Positions 1 through 11,356 are shown, numbered from the stretch's first letter. The stretch: 64,000 nt of DNA from Torymus aiolomorphi (GCA_036365515.1 CM070876.1:102424310-102488309); one strand, 5' to 3'. Notes: generated by a model not told the origin, from the sequence alone. A program made the numbers and translations.

Positions 1-561
1 ATGGATTTTAATGAATCTGATATAAATAACCAAAAGAATGGAATTTTGAATGAAAATAATAAAGAAGGCAATAATTCGTTCGAAACAGTAACCTTTGATG
101 ATGACTTTAAAGTCATTTTAGACATAACTTTTGCTTTAGCTGAACCATTTGAATCCGAAGATGATCAAATGGAAACTAAATTCCAACAAAACTCGCTTGA
201 AGATTCTTTAAAAGAGAATATAGAATCAATGCATTCTGAAGAGTCTTTATTAAATGATACAAAAAATCTAAAGAACTTACTAAATAATAGTAAAATAATT
301 TTCAAAAATAAAAATCAATCAAAAGATAGGTTTGATAATAAAGAACGTCATAAACATTTAGAGAATAAAGGTCATCTAAAAATATTTGATAATCAAGAAC
401 ATCAAGAACGGCTTGAGAATAAAAGTCTACTAAAAGAGACCTTTGATAATCAAGATCATAACGTAATAATAAATCTAAATAAAAATCCTAATAAAGTACA
501 CCAATTGCAATTAGTTTTAACCAAAATAACATTTAATAAAAACGTCAAGAAACTAAAATGA
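1..561 (+). CDS. unidentified Asn/Lys/Glu-rich ORF, possibly 5'-truncated by the window
   Basis: A 186-codon frame is open from the first base and ends at a TAA/TGA-rich stretch near 561. I do not recognise it. The product is hydrophilic, rich in Asn, Lys, Glu and Asp, with no membrane segment or signal peptide. From about residue 105 to 155 it has an imperfect repeat of some 20 residues, built on FDN-x-E-H and LENK-x-LLK. The first residue is Met, but the frame may continue upstream of the window. Composition matches the AT-rich surroundings, so chance survival of an open frame, or a decayed transposon gag-like protein, is possible. Confidence that it is a real gene is low. Confidence 0.3.
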   Translation: MDFNESDINNQKNGILNENNKEGNNSFETVTFDDDFKVILDITFALAEPFESEDDQMETKFQQNSLEDSLKENIESMHSEESLLNDTKNLKNLLNNSKIIFKNKNQSKDRFDNKERHKHLENKGHLKIFDNQEHQERLENKSLLKETFDNQDHNVIINLNKNPNKVHQLQLVLTKITFNKNVKKLK

Positions 562-2990
562 ATATCTAATAATAAAAAACATTTTAAAGACTTTGTAAAA
601 AAATACAAGATTAAAATTAAAATCTAAAGGTGACTACAATAAATTTATTATCAGAAGAAAGTTTAAAAAGGGAGACAAAACATAGCCTATTAAAGAAACA
701 AATATGAATAAATTTCAGAAGCATCATCATAATAAGAATTTTCAACGGTATTAAAATGAACAAAATAATATTTTATCCAATTATGGGAAACAAGCAAAGA
801 CAATATTATAACAAATAATAACATAACATTTTTGTTTTAGGATCTGGACAACATACTCAATATTAACATCTATCATAATCTCTTCTTATTTTTCCAAGTT
901 TAATACAGCAATAGAGAATTATAATTGCAGCTGAACTTTTCCATTTGAAGCAAAACCATCCTACTCCTTGGTCAACTAGAATATAACGCTAAGGTGATCC
1001 AGATTTTACCAAATATACAATTTAAAATTATAACCACTTATCCGTTTGTCTACAATTGTTCGTATCAACTTGTCAGAATTTTGTGATAAACAACTATATT
1101 TCCTAAGAAAGTTAATAACTTTATAAAAATGCGATCGGAATAATATAAGTTTGAATAATGAAATACTAAGAAATTTTTACGAAGACAGCAAAAAGATTCA
1201 CCCATGAAAGATTTTAGAAGTAATGCTACGACTAACATTAAAATCGTTGACAATTAAAAAAAATATACATTGTTCTTCTCTTTTTTAACAACAACAAACA
1301 AAAATATTGAGATTACATATTAAAATACCTCAGTTTTTGTTTTCTAATGATACAAGCAAAAGTTTTATTTGTAAAAATTATGTGTTATTAAATAATAGAA
1401 ATATTTAATTAATTATTTAGTCACAAGGTAGAAAACATTTCAGGGATCAATTTAATAACTTATTATTCTATCTATCTTTGAATAAGAAAATATAGAAATA
1501 ATCCAAAAGAAAACGAAATAAAACCATTCCTAAATCTTGCAACTCTAACAAACATAGATACAAATAATTTGAATGTAATTTTATGCAAAATCAGATTGTA
1601 TTTGCCCACAAAAATTGTTCGCATTCATAAAAGAAATTTTATGAATAGTTCAAGAAGAAAAGAAAGAAAGAATTTAGGTAGCTGTACTCACATTGCTAAC
1701 ATTAAATCAAATATAATGTATTGGAAGCGATCAGTTTCATCATATACTGAGATGATCATCCTACAAGATACACTATTCGGCACTGTATTGAGTAAAGCAA
1801 TTTTCTACTCTAACGCACTGTATACTCTCTAACGCAAATATGTGAATGCTACTCATGCCAGAAAAAATCTCGAGTTTTAAAATGAACTTTTAAAACGGCT
1901 GAGATTTTCAAAGAAAGGTAATACAATGATGCATAAAAGCAATAATAACTCAAAATCTACCAAAATCACTCCAACCTATTAACCTTCCTTTTTCACGAAA
2001 AATACCTACATAATGGAATTAAATTTTTCTTTTGGAAATAATTCAATTTTTTCTTAGTATGTAGTTATTCAAATGTTTTTATGATGGTACTATAAAAATT
2101 CCTTCAACGTTATTCTACTCAAATAAAGAGAAAAAAGTAATATACCTTTTACCAAATATCTCAGCAGGGAGGGAAGTGAATGATCACTTGAATCATTCCC
2201 TATATATTTCTCCTCACATTTTATTTACTACAAAATTATTTAATACGCACATTATTTCTAAACTTAATCAATGACTCTATTTTTTTTTTTGTAAATACAG
2301 CTAAACAACAAAATTATTACACATTAGCGATAATAAAATAATTTAATTCTTGAAATGTTTTATACAAACAAGATATATGTTCCTATAGAAATTATAATGC
2401 ATAACGTATACTATATTTATTACATAACGTTTTATTAATTCATGAAAATTCAAGTTATTTTTACACCGAAGGTTTTTGTAATTTATTTATAATTTAATTA
2501 AGAATTTATTGGAAAAGTGTTTCCTTAAAAGTGAATGATATTAAATCACAGATTTAGTGTAAGTTTAATAATAATACATTATATGCTGGATTATATCAGC
2601 AAAACTCCCAACTTAAGATATCCTTTTGTGTACACAGAATCACATAGCGAAGTAAGAGTAGTCGTTTATTCCATAGTGATCCGCACGCACCGCCATTTGA
2701 ATGCTAGGAAAAATCGGTATTCAACATGCAATACAAAGTAAAACCGTAGGTTAGGTGTACTCTAGTATTAGGAACAAAAATAAATGTTTACTTTATAGAA
2801 ATTTATAGACGATACGAATTTCTGTTTAAATTTATTGAATTTTTATTATTGTTTTTGTTCTATGAAATTTTATTATTGTCTATATATATAAATTTTTATT
2901 ATGGATTTAATGATATGAATTTTTATTATTGTTTTAATTATTTGAATTGTTAGTATTATTGAACCTTTTGTAACAAGAAATTACTGATGG
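562..2990. other. AT-rich region without recognisable gene
   Basis: Stops are frequent in all frames and the open frames here (for example 1,569-1,832 and 2,535-2,741) are short and resemble nothing. Positions 2,830-2,960 hold a crude tandem of a TTTTTATTATTG-like unit. I see no RNA gene or TE coding domain. Confidence 0.5.
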
Positions 2991-3048
2991 TTCAACTATT
3001 CCTATAATTGTTGAATCTCTACGATATTCAACAGTCTAAGGGGAGAGG

Positions 3049-3413
3049 TGTTACGTCCGTGGCGTATCCTTAAATTATATTTGATGTTCATATTCTCATC
3101 AGTAATTTCTTGATCCACAAAATTATGTGATTGCAAATTTATTGACACCCACGTATCAACTAGCATAGATAAAAAATTGCAACACAGGGAAATTGTAAAC
3201 ATTCTTGTACGAAATGAACCACAATTTTAAACGAACCATATTGAAATTATTTAAAAATTTCTCAAAACATTTTATGAAAGACGCTGTTGTATTTATAGTT
3301 AACTTTCCATGTAATAATTGTAATTTGAAATTATTGTAACTGAAAATTACTGATGCCTAACTATTATTATACTTGTTGAATCTCTACGATATTCAACAAT
3401 CTAAGGGGGGAAG
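3049..3413 (+). mobile_element. degraded LTR (copy 1), with its upstream polypurine tract
   Basis: The segment starts TGTTACGTC directly after a purine run (aaggggagagg, 3,038-3,048), as expected for a 3' LTR after a PPT. About 70 bases of the upstream sequence, including a short palindrome TTGTTGAAT/ATTCAACAA, recur at 3,361-3,413 before a second TGTTACGTC. It is therefore read as the 3' end of an LTR element whose LTR is interrupted or truncated by the next copy. No coding part remains. Confidence 0.45.
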
Positions 3414-4090
3414 TGTTACGTCTGTGACGTATCTCTAAAATCAAATTAACAATGCATATTTATCGCCAGTAATTTTCTGACATACAAATGTCGTATATGC
3501 GATTTTTGACAACGTTGCATTCCAATACAAGCGGCATCGCGATGGGGCAAGACACATTATAAACTGATATGTCTGTGACGTTATTAAATCGCAATAGTCA
3601 TTTCTTTGACCCACAAAACGATGCAAGTGCGAATTTTAACAGTACAGCAATTTCGGCTACGCTAGAGCCAGCCTGACGTATCGAGCCACTGACCTTGTGA
3701 AACCAACCGCTCATCGCAACTTTGTTTAGAATCAGCACTTATATGTGTGAAATCGAAATGATGATTTTTAAATGTTTACTAAATTTTTTTAAAAAGATGA
3801 TTTTGACTCAGCGTCAAAATCATCTTTAACCCAAATTAACCGCTTAATAAATACGGCGACTCTCAACACACACATCAGTTATCGTGCAAACGTCGCGAGC
3901 TCCGTACCACTCCAGCCGACAATAGGAGAAACGATTATTATACAGGCCAATACAAACCAATAATAGTAAAGCAATTATATCAATTGAATACGTTATCGAT
4001 ATTATATATTGTTAAACCAAATGAATAAATTGTAAATCTTATTGTCTTATTTATAAAATTTATATTTGCCAATAAATAGTGCATCTAACA
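3414..4090 (+). mobile_element. candidate LTR (copy 2) of the same family
   Basis: It begins TGTTACGTC after a G-rich purine tract (ctaagggggg aag) and may end at CATCTAACA near 4,090, giving about 680 bp with TG...CA termini. It contains an AATAAA at 4,022-4,028. A diverged internal repeat of about 150 bp (3,416-3,560 against 3,571-3,700) shares TCTGTGACGT and CACAAAA-like motifs. The end is inferred from the terminal dinucleotide only, because no second intact copy is in the window. Confidence 0.4.
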
Positions 4091-4148
4091 AATCAGCTGG
4101 TTATCATTTACAAGAGCCTACGCACAGAATAAAGGTAATATAAATCAA

Positions 4149-4376
4149 ATATATATATATATATATATATATACATTTGTTTTAACAGATTTATGGAGCC
4201 CGGGTCCCATAAAATATTTTTCTCGGGCGTTTATGAAGCCCGATCTAGAGTCTATAACCCCAGGGTCCATTATTTCTTTAGTCACTTGCCATAGGGATCT
4301 CTGGGCTGTAGGTACTAATATACAGGGATGGGCTCCATAAACGGATGGCGGGATAATTTTATATATATATATATAT
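4149..4376 (+). mobile_element. (TA)n-bounded foldback element A
   Basis: A short non-coding element lies between two (TA)n tracts (4,149-4,173 and 4,359-4,376). The unit TTTATGGAGCCCG occurs at 4,190-4,202 and, with one change, at 4,230-4,242. Its inverse GGGCTCCATAAA is at 4,330-4,341. Between them is the core attatttctttagtcacttg (4,269-4,288), shared with three other elements of this window. It lies immediately before the 5' end of Hel-1. Confidence 0.7.
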
Positions 4377-4420
4377 GTATATACCTATATTATATAGATA
4401 TTAGTGTAGTTTTTGAACGT

Positions 4421-4620
4421 CAGCCTCACTCATCCCCCCTCCCCGCCCATCAGCCCCCCTCAAAATAACGTAAAAATCAGCGTATTTCTATGAGTTTTTT
4501 TATATTAAACTAGCCCCTGAGACCCCCTCACCACCCCCCTCAACCACCACTCAGGCGCCCCCCCGCCCCCTCCTCAGCCACCCCCCTCGGACCCCCCTCT
4601 TATCGCCCCTCATATTCATT
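4421..4620 (+). repeat. C-rich minisatellite at the Helitron 5' end
   Basis: A run of CCCCCCTC/CAG-like units on the + strand contains caaaataacgta (4,461-4,472), which in sister copies forms the left half of a hairpin with tacgttattttg. The same module, inverted, is at the 5' end of Hel-2 (27,710-27,830), and variants are at 27,930-28,180 and 46,780-46,960. Confidence 0.7.
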
Positions 4621-4769
4621 TTTTTCTTTAATTGTATTTTTCATCACGGTATACATGCGACAAAGATCTTTTTTTCTCACACCACGCGTAAAGTATTCTG
4701 TTTTCACATTGACGTCGCTCGGGCCATAAATAATTATAAACGGCACTAATCATCGGAAAAAAATAGACA

Positions 4770-5600
4770 TACTAGCATAGGCTTCGCGGTTTCTAGGACT
4801 GAGGTTATGTAACTTTTTCGACCCTGAAATTAAAGATTAAGCACAAATAACTTTCTGTAAGGTATATGGGAAAATTGTATATTGTCTCCAAACAATGAGG
4901 ACCATTGATATTTTTTTAACACAAATAAGTCTATTTTTCCATGCCACCCAAGAGGTAGATAGATAGGCGAGATTTTTTTATAGAGGTTTCCCTTTTTTTA
5001 CTATCTTAGAATTCATTTTCCATTAAATATTTCATTATTTTTTCATCATAAAAAGTTAGTAAAAAATGGCCTATTCCTCTGTTAAAAAAAAAATGTAAAA
5101 TTTTCAAGTATCACTTGTGTTCTATTAAATAAACATATGTTATATTTTTAAATATTTTTATAGTTATTTAATTAATATAAATTTTAAGCTTGAAAGTCAT
5201 TCAAAGCTTTTGAACTTCATATTTATTTCAAAGGTCGCTCGAAATATGACGCTAAAAATATTAATTATGAAGGTCGCTGAAAGAAGACCAAAACTTAAAT
5301 CGAAACCGTTGTTGAACTCTGAAAGTAGATCGATTTTGAAGGTTAAGCAAAAGATCAGTTCGTTAATTTTATAAAGGTTGTTGAAATTTAATCAATTTTG
5401 TAGGTCTGATAGCAGACCGATTTTGAAGGTAGTTGATAGCAGACCGATTTTGAAGGTCGCTCATAGCAGACCCATTTTTGAAAGATAATCAATTTTGGAG
5501 GTCTGATAGCAGACCAATCTTTGAAAGTTAATCAATTTTGGAGGTCTGATAGCAGAACGATTTTGAAGGTCGTTGATAGTAGAATAAAATGTTCAGCAGT
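4770..5600 (+). repeat. left subterminal inverted arm of Hel-1
   Basis: This arm matches the reverse complement of 10,270-11,340 plus 21,576-21,660. Shared stretches include the sequence around GACCCTGAAAT (4,830), ACAAATAACTTTCTGTA (4,843-4,860) and the passage CACCCAAGAGGTAGATAG (4,945). The inner part (5,400-5,600) is a tandem of a unit of about 30 bp, containing CTGATAGCAGACCGATTTTG. The same unit appears inverted in the right arm. Inverted arms of this length are not a normal Helitron feature. Confidence 0.75.
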
Positions 5601-6640
5601 ATTTTGGACAGAAGAAAAATATAAGTCTAATTGTTGTAATAATGGTACAATAATACTTTCACCTTTAAGTGATTATGATAAAACATTGAAAGAAATGTTA
5701 TTACATGATCAAACATCCAGATATTTAATACGATATTATAATAATTTATTTTGTTTTGCAACCTTTAATGCTAACGTCTAAGATGAAAAGAAAAAATGAA
5801 TTTATAATTTAAAAATTCAAGGACAAATTTGTCACATTACGCAAATCACTTTATTACCTATCGGTAAAGATGAACCTTGTTGTGGACAATTATATATTTA
5901 TGATAATGTAACAGCACTTCAACGAAGGCTAAAAAAAATCAAGACTTAAGTGATGAACATATACGAATATTAATTGAAATATTAAACCGTAATCCATACG
6001 CAAAAAATTATAAACATTTATATCAAATATCAAATTTAAAAAATTACCCAAATTATAAATTGTATTTCGTCCGTAAAAATAATAATCAAAAGCATAGATA
6101 TAATGCTCCTGTAACATCTGAATGTGGAGCAATAATAGTATCGAAAAATGAAATTGCAGAAAATTACTATGTATGTGTATATCCTAAAAACATTGCTGAT
6201 AATGAACAAAAAAATACATATATTAATAAATTATCGCATCATATTGATCCTATGGTGTTCCCGATATTATTTCCTTTAGGAGATTTAGGTTGGAATGTTG
6301 GTTACACTAAAAGAACAATCGCTCCAGAAAAGGAACAGCGTACTATCCTACAATATTATTGATATAGATTAGCTTATCGACCAAATGGTAAATTTAGTCC
6401 ATTATTATATTGTGCAAGATTAACACAACAATTTTTTTTACATGCATACGTTATGATGGAAAGTAATAGGATGAATTTTTTTCGAAATAATAAAAAAAAA
6501 TTAAGAGTCGAATGTTATCAAGGTTTATTAGGTCATGTAATGAATAATGCTTCTAATATTTCTAATAACTTTTAAATTAAAGAAAGATTAGGAAATATTT
6601 TTACACTACTAGCCACTTAGATTGGTAGTCCAAGGTATAT
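5581..6640 (+). pseudogene. Helitron Rep, N-terminal part (broken)
   Basis: Two frames together give the N-terminal region of a Helitron replicase. A Cys-rich start (CSAVFW ... CCNNGTI, about 5,590-5,650) resembles the N-terminal zinc motif of Helitron proteins. The next frame (6,060-6,362) has HIDPMVFPILFPLGDLGW, the hallmark of the Helitron_like_N region. Stops at 5,779 and 5,797, a frameshift near 5,940, and a TGA at 6,360 after LQYY break it. The TGA at 6,360 and a TAG near 6,618 are identical in Hel-2, so they predate the split of the copies. Start codons in the arm repeat are artefacts. Confidence 0.8.
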
Positions 6641-8304
6641 GCAACAGCATTATCAAGATGCAATGGCTATTATGAGAAATACTGGGAGACTTGACTTATT
6701 TATAACAGTAACATGTAATCCTAAGAGGCAAGAACTAAAAGAAGTTTTGCAAAAATTTCCTGTAAGGATTACACCAAATGATATTCCAAATATAGCAGTT
6801 AGATTATTTCATACAAAATTAATCTCATTATTAGATGACATAAAAGAAAATAAATTATTTGGAGATATTATATCATATATTTATACAATAAATATAATAA
6901 TATTGATACGATAAATATATATCTGCAGAAATACCAGACAAAAACGAAGATGAAAACTTACAAAAATTAGTAATTAAACACATGCTCCATTGACCGCATA
7001 CACATAGTTCTCCTTGTTATATAAAAGATAAAAGTATATGTAAAAAAATTTTCCTAAATCATTTACAAATTATACAAAATTTAAAAAGAATGATTATCCA
7101 GAATATAAACGAAGAAATAATACCTCAGAAAATTTTACGTATAAAGCAAAAAATAACAGGGGCCTGATTCTAAATTTGTCTCGGCGTCGAGACACACCAA
7201 ATCCGGAGCTGTAGACCAATCAGGGTGCTCCTTTAAAAGGAAAAGCAGTTGTCTCAAGGCCGAGACACATTTACAATCAGGCCCCAGTCAATTAATCTCA
7301 GTAGATAATTCTATGTTAGTACCTTATAATAGTTTTTTATTAAAAAAATATAAGTGTCACATTAATGTAGAATATTGCGCCAATATTCAAAGTATAAAAT
7401 ATATATTTGATTACATACATAAAGGTGGAGATAGAGCATTATGTAAATTAAAAAAAGTAAATTATACGAATGATGGTAATATATATGACGAAATTACTCA
7501 ATTTGTTGATGGAAGTTTTTTAAGTCAAATGGAAGCAGCTTGGCGATTGGAAAAATTTCCTTTATGTGGTAGAAAACATACAGTAATAAGTCTATCAGTT
7601 CATACAGAAAATCAACAAAGAATTATTTTTGAAGAAAATAACGAGACTGAAGCTTTAGAAAATTATAAAACAACATTAACAGCATGGTTTGATTGAAATA
7701 AAAAAGATAATTATGCAAGGAATATAAAATATGTTAATATACCTAAATATTACAACTTTAAAAATAAATGTTGGATAAAACGAAAACGAAATCAAGAAAA
7801 TTATATAATAGGTCGTTTAAATATTGTTTCCCAAAGGATTTTGAACGATTTCATTTAAAATTAATTTTAAATCGTGTTAAAGGTGCAATTTCGTTTCAAG
7901 ATTTACGAACGTATGAAAAAATGACATATAACACATACAGAGAAACCGCAATAAAAATGGGTTTAGTTGATGATGACTTACAAATAAATATTTTTAAAGA
8001 AGCTTGTGACGTTATGTTAGGATATCAACTACGTCAATTTTTTTCTTGGTATTTACTATCTGAGAATATTAATGGTAATAATATTTGGAAGGAATTTAAT
8101 AACATTTTCATAGAAGATTTTAAAGATGATAAATTGAACAATGCCCTCATACAAATAAATGAAATACTATCATTAAACGAAAAATCATGTATAGATTTTG
8201 GATTGCCTGAACCAAATAAAATCTTAAAAGTTGAATGTATGAAGTTAATAAGACTGAAATTTTATTCTGTGAAGAAATGTTTAGTAACATGTATACTCAA
8301 CTAA
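6633..8304 (+). pseudogene. Helitron Rep, catalytic and middle part (HUH segment deleted)
   Basis: The frame from 6,639 gives QDAMAIMRNTGRLDLFITVTCNP in parts, typical of the Rep domain entry. At 6,880-6,925 the sequence that should carry the HUH motif is replaced by AT-rich filler, so the metal-binding His pair is gone. Downstream, 7,313-7,696 holds the tyrosine region (YIFDYIHKG, two Tyr kept) and 7,768-8,304 continues to the linker with the helicase. A TGA after KHMLH (near 6,994) is shared with Hel-2. A 125-bp MITE sits at 7,160-7,284. This is non-functional as a nuclease. Confidence 0.8.
7160..7284. mobile_element. 125-bp MITE with 3-bp target duplication, Harbinger-like ends
   Basis: The insert begins GGGCCTGATT and ends with the inverse AATCAGGCCC. 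Inner parts of the termini also pair (TGTCTCGGC with GCCGAGACA). It is flanked by CAG at 7,157-7,159 and 7,285-7,287. The same site in Hel-2 (near 23,690) reads aataacagtcaat without the insert, an exact empty site. A 3-bp duplication and a GGGCCTG terminus suit PIF/Harbinger-type elements; the superfamily is inferred. Confidence 0.8.
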
Positions 8305-9788
8305 ACTTATAACAAAAGTATATTTTTGAGAAATTATTAAATAATGAACATAAGATTCATTTTATAGACGGTCCTGGTGGTTCAGGCAAAATATTTTTAT
8401 ACAAAACATTAATTTTCTACTTTTTGTCTAAAGAAAAAAAAATGTTATCAGTGGCTTCGACTGGTATTGCGTCAATACTATTACCAAAAGGAATGACAAG
8501 TCATAAAACATTTAAATTACCTTTAGATTTAGAAAGTATATAAAGTGCATTTTTAAAATTAGACTCTGATAAGAAAAAATTACGGGAAGTAGATGCAATA
8601 ATTTGGGACGAAGCATCAATGATAGCAAAAAAAGCTTTAGACATTGTAGATAAAACATTAACAGATGTTTGTAATAATAATTTGATGAGGTGGAAATTAA
8701 TTGTATTAGGAGGAAATTTTCGGCAAATTCTTCCAGTTATTAAAAACGGTTGTAGAAACACAATTATACAAGAAACAATAAAATATTCAGATATTTGGCC
8801 ACTTTTCAATATAATGAAGTTAAAAAAAAATATTCGTTCTAACAATAAAGAATTCGCTTCATTTTTATTAGATATTGGAGAGGGAACAATTAATCCATTC
8901 AAAGTACCAAACAGTTGAAAACTGACGATGTTTGTTTGAAAATATATAAAGATATAAATTATAATTTATCTATGAATAGTGTCATTTTAACGTCTCATAA
9001 TGAAGATTCAACTATTCTGAATAATAAAATATTAAAGTGAAAAATAGTAATATATATGGGATCCTGTGAGCTTGTGCACAAGCTACGATTGTGGTTTCTT
9101 TCTACGTATTGGACCTCACAGGATCCCATATATATTACTATTTTTCACATTAACAATGGAGGGTGCCTCCATCAACTTTAATAAAATATTAAAATTGATC
9201 GATAGTGATGAAATGACTTATTATAGTATAGATACTGCTACATATAAAGGTGTTGATCTATCAGATGATAATATTTACATAAATTTTCTTATTGAATATT
9301 TGCATAATATTCGTGAGGGTTTTTTTTTTTTTTTTTTACCTGCACATAAATTGTATCTGAAAATTAATGCGATAGTAATGTTAATAAGAAACTTAAGTAT
9401 AAACGATGGTTTATGCAATGGAACGCGATTAAAAATAATTAGACTATTTAAATACAATGTAGAAGCTGAAATAGTAACAGATGAAAAATCAGGAAATAAA
9501 GTTTTTATACCGAGAATAACATTAAATACTGCAGAATCGTCTTCATTATCATTTATAGTTAATAGAAAACAATTTCCTATCCTCTTAGCTTTTTGTATGA
9601 CAATAAATAAATCACAAGGGCAAAGTTTTGATGCTATAGGTATTTATATTATAAAAACATTGTTTTGACATGGACATATGTTGCACTATCTAGATGTAGG
9701 AATCCTAATAATATATTTATTCAAAATGATTCGGAAAATAGAGAGGAAATTATCAATATTGTGTGGTAAGAAATTTTTGACGAACAAT
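8200..9788 (+). pseudogene. Helitron Pif1-like helicase (broken)
   Basis: SF1B helicase region of the Helitron protein. Visible motifs: Walker A GPGGSGK at about 8,370; motif Ia region ASTGIAS (8,457); Walker B IIWDEASM (8,600); motif III LGGNFRQILPV (8,707), where Asn replaces the usual Asp; the motif V region [10 protein letters not shown] (9,604); and motif VI YVALSRCRNP (9,676-9,705), the last in another frame. Breaks include stops at 8,540 and 8,916, the hairpin insertion at 9,037-9,179 and a poly-T expansion at 9,319-9,338. In an active Helitron it would unwind the donor strand; this copy cannot. Confidence 0.8.
9037..9179. mobile_element. 143-bp hairpin insertion with 14-bp direct repeats
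   Basis: Two perfect 34-bp inverted arms (9,037-9,070 and 9,115-9,148) enclose a 44-base loop, followed by a second small hairpin (tggagggtgcctcca, 9,156-9,170). The direct repeat AATAAAATATTAAA flanks the insert at 9,023-9,036 and 9,180-9,193. Alignment to the Hel-3 helicase shows that this block interrupts the reading frame. A 14-bp duplication suggests target-primed integration rather than a usual cut-and-paste MITE. Confidence 0.65.
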
Positions 9789-9878
9789 TATAATTATTCT
9801 TATATATATTATATAATAAAATTACAAATTATTTTTTATAATATTTATATTAATTCAAAGTATATTAAATTAAAAAAC

Positions 9879-10282
9879 ATGGCAGACCAAGGTGATGTAA
9901 AACCAATACCATTACATTGGGATCCAAAAGAAAAAAAATTTATAGAAGTTCACACTATTGAACAAGCTCAAATTTTAGACGATTTAAATAAACAGTTGTT
10001 AGAACATGACTACGTGGACAATAATTATATGAATAATTATATAGATGACTACAATAATCATTTAAACCAAAATAAAACAGAATTTCCAGAATTATGGGAT
10101 CCAGAAAAAAAAAATATGTAGACGTGTATACATTGGAAGAAGAAAATCGACTGACCGAATTAAATACAAAAATAGAAGAAAATATAAAAGAAACAAATAA
10201 GTATAATGAATATTTAGAGGAGTCATTGAAAGAATATAATTTAAATTGTATAAAAAATTTAATTGAAAGTCGTAGTAGATAA
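9879..10282 (+). pseudogene. accessory ORF with duplicated WDP motif, 3' of the helicase
   Basis: Starting at ATG 9,879 (MADQGD...), a frame of 80 codons runs to 10,121. An overlapping frame continues the same protein to 10,282, and the two would join if the A10 run at 10,105-10,114 were one base off. The product would be about 134 residues and acidic, with two similar units: HWDPKEKKFIEVHTIEQ and LWDPEKKKYVDVYTLEE, each followed by a charged helical stretch with DLNKQ or ELNTK. I know no family with this pattern. It ends just before the right arm, inside the Helitron, so it is probably a Helitron passenger or accessory gene. No counterpart is visible in Hel-2 (region deleted) or Hel-3. Confidence 0.55.
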
Positions 10283-11340
10283 TTCGTCTGCTTTCAGCGA
10301 CCTACAAAATTGGACTACTTTTATTGACTTTTAAATTTAAAAAAAAATGTATTAAAAAATGTCTTCATTGGTCTGCTATCAACAGCATTATTGAAAAATG
10401 TTTTTAAAATCGGTCTGCTATCAGCGACCTTTAAAACCAGTCTGTTATCAGCGACCTTTAAGATCGGTCTGCTATCAGCGACCTTCAAAATCGGTCTGCT
10501 ATCAATGACCTTCAAAATCGGTATGCTATCGATAACCTTCAAAATCGGTCTGCTATGAGAGCTCCAAAATTGATTAACTTTCAAAAATCGGTCTGCTATC
10601 AGCGACCTTCAAAATAGGCATGACATATATATGTCAGTATTCAGACATCCAAAATAGATTAGCTTTCAACAACCTTTAAAATTAATATATTTTCAATGAC
10701 TTACAAACTGATCTTTTGCTTAACCTTCAAAATCGATCTCCTTTTAGAATTCAACAACGGTTCCGATTTAAGTTTCGGTCTGCTTTCAGCGACCTTCATA
10801 ATTAATATTTTTAGCGTCATACATTGAGCGACCTTTGAAATCAATATGAAGTTCAAAAGCTTTGAATGACTTTCAAGTTTAAAATTTATGTTATTTAAAT
10901 AACTATAAAAATGTTGATATATATAACATATGTTTATTTAATAGAATAAAAGTAATACTTGAAAATTGTACAGTTTTTTTAACAGAGGAATAGGCCTTTT
11001 TTTACTAACTTTTTATTACAAAAACAACGGCATTTAATGGAAAATGAATTCAAAGATAGTAAAAAAGGGGAAACCTCTATAAAAAATGGCGCCTACCTAT
11101 CTACCTCTTGGGTGGCGTGGAAAAGATAGACTTTTTATATCTTTTATTGATTATATAGAGTTTCTGTCACTGTTCAGCCCATATATTACCTTTACCTAGA
11201 GATATACAATTTCCTCATATGTCATACAGAAAATTATTTGTGCTTATCCATAATTTCAGGATCAAGCGAAGCGAAGGCGCAACTCGCGTGGGGTCGTGGT
11301 CCACATTGAAGGCAATATACAATTTTTCCACATACCGTAC
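10270..11340 (-). repeat. right subterminal inverted arm of Hel-1
   Basis: Reverse-complement partner of 4,770-5,600. It holds at least six copies of the tandem unit GGTCTGCTATCAGCGACCTT or variants (10,370-10,620). The outer arm follows, with CTATCTACCTCTTGGGTGG (11,097-11,115) and ACAATTTCCTCATATG (11,206). A further inverted unit starts near 11,310 and continues after the Gypsy insertion at 21,576. Confidence 0.75.
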
Positions 11341-11356
11341 AGAAAGTTATTTGTAC

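Noticed and set aside
3002..3626. Minus-strand ORFs at 3,002-3,202 and 3,441-3,626
   Set aside because: They lie in LTR-like sequence, have no homology I recognise and differ between the two copies.
9150..9180. tRNA-like fold
   Set aside because: Only a single short hairpin; no anticodon or T-arm pattern.
10321..10584. Minus-strand ORF with repeated RPILKV
   Set aside because: It is the tandem unit of the Helitron right arm read in an open frame; the same peptide appears at the starts near 5,521 and 26,750.
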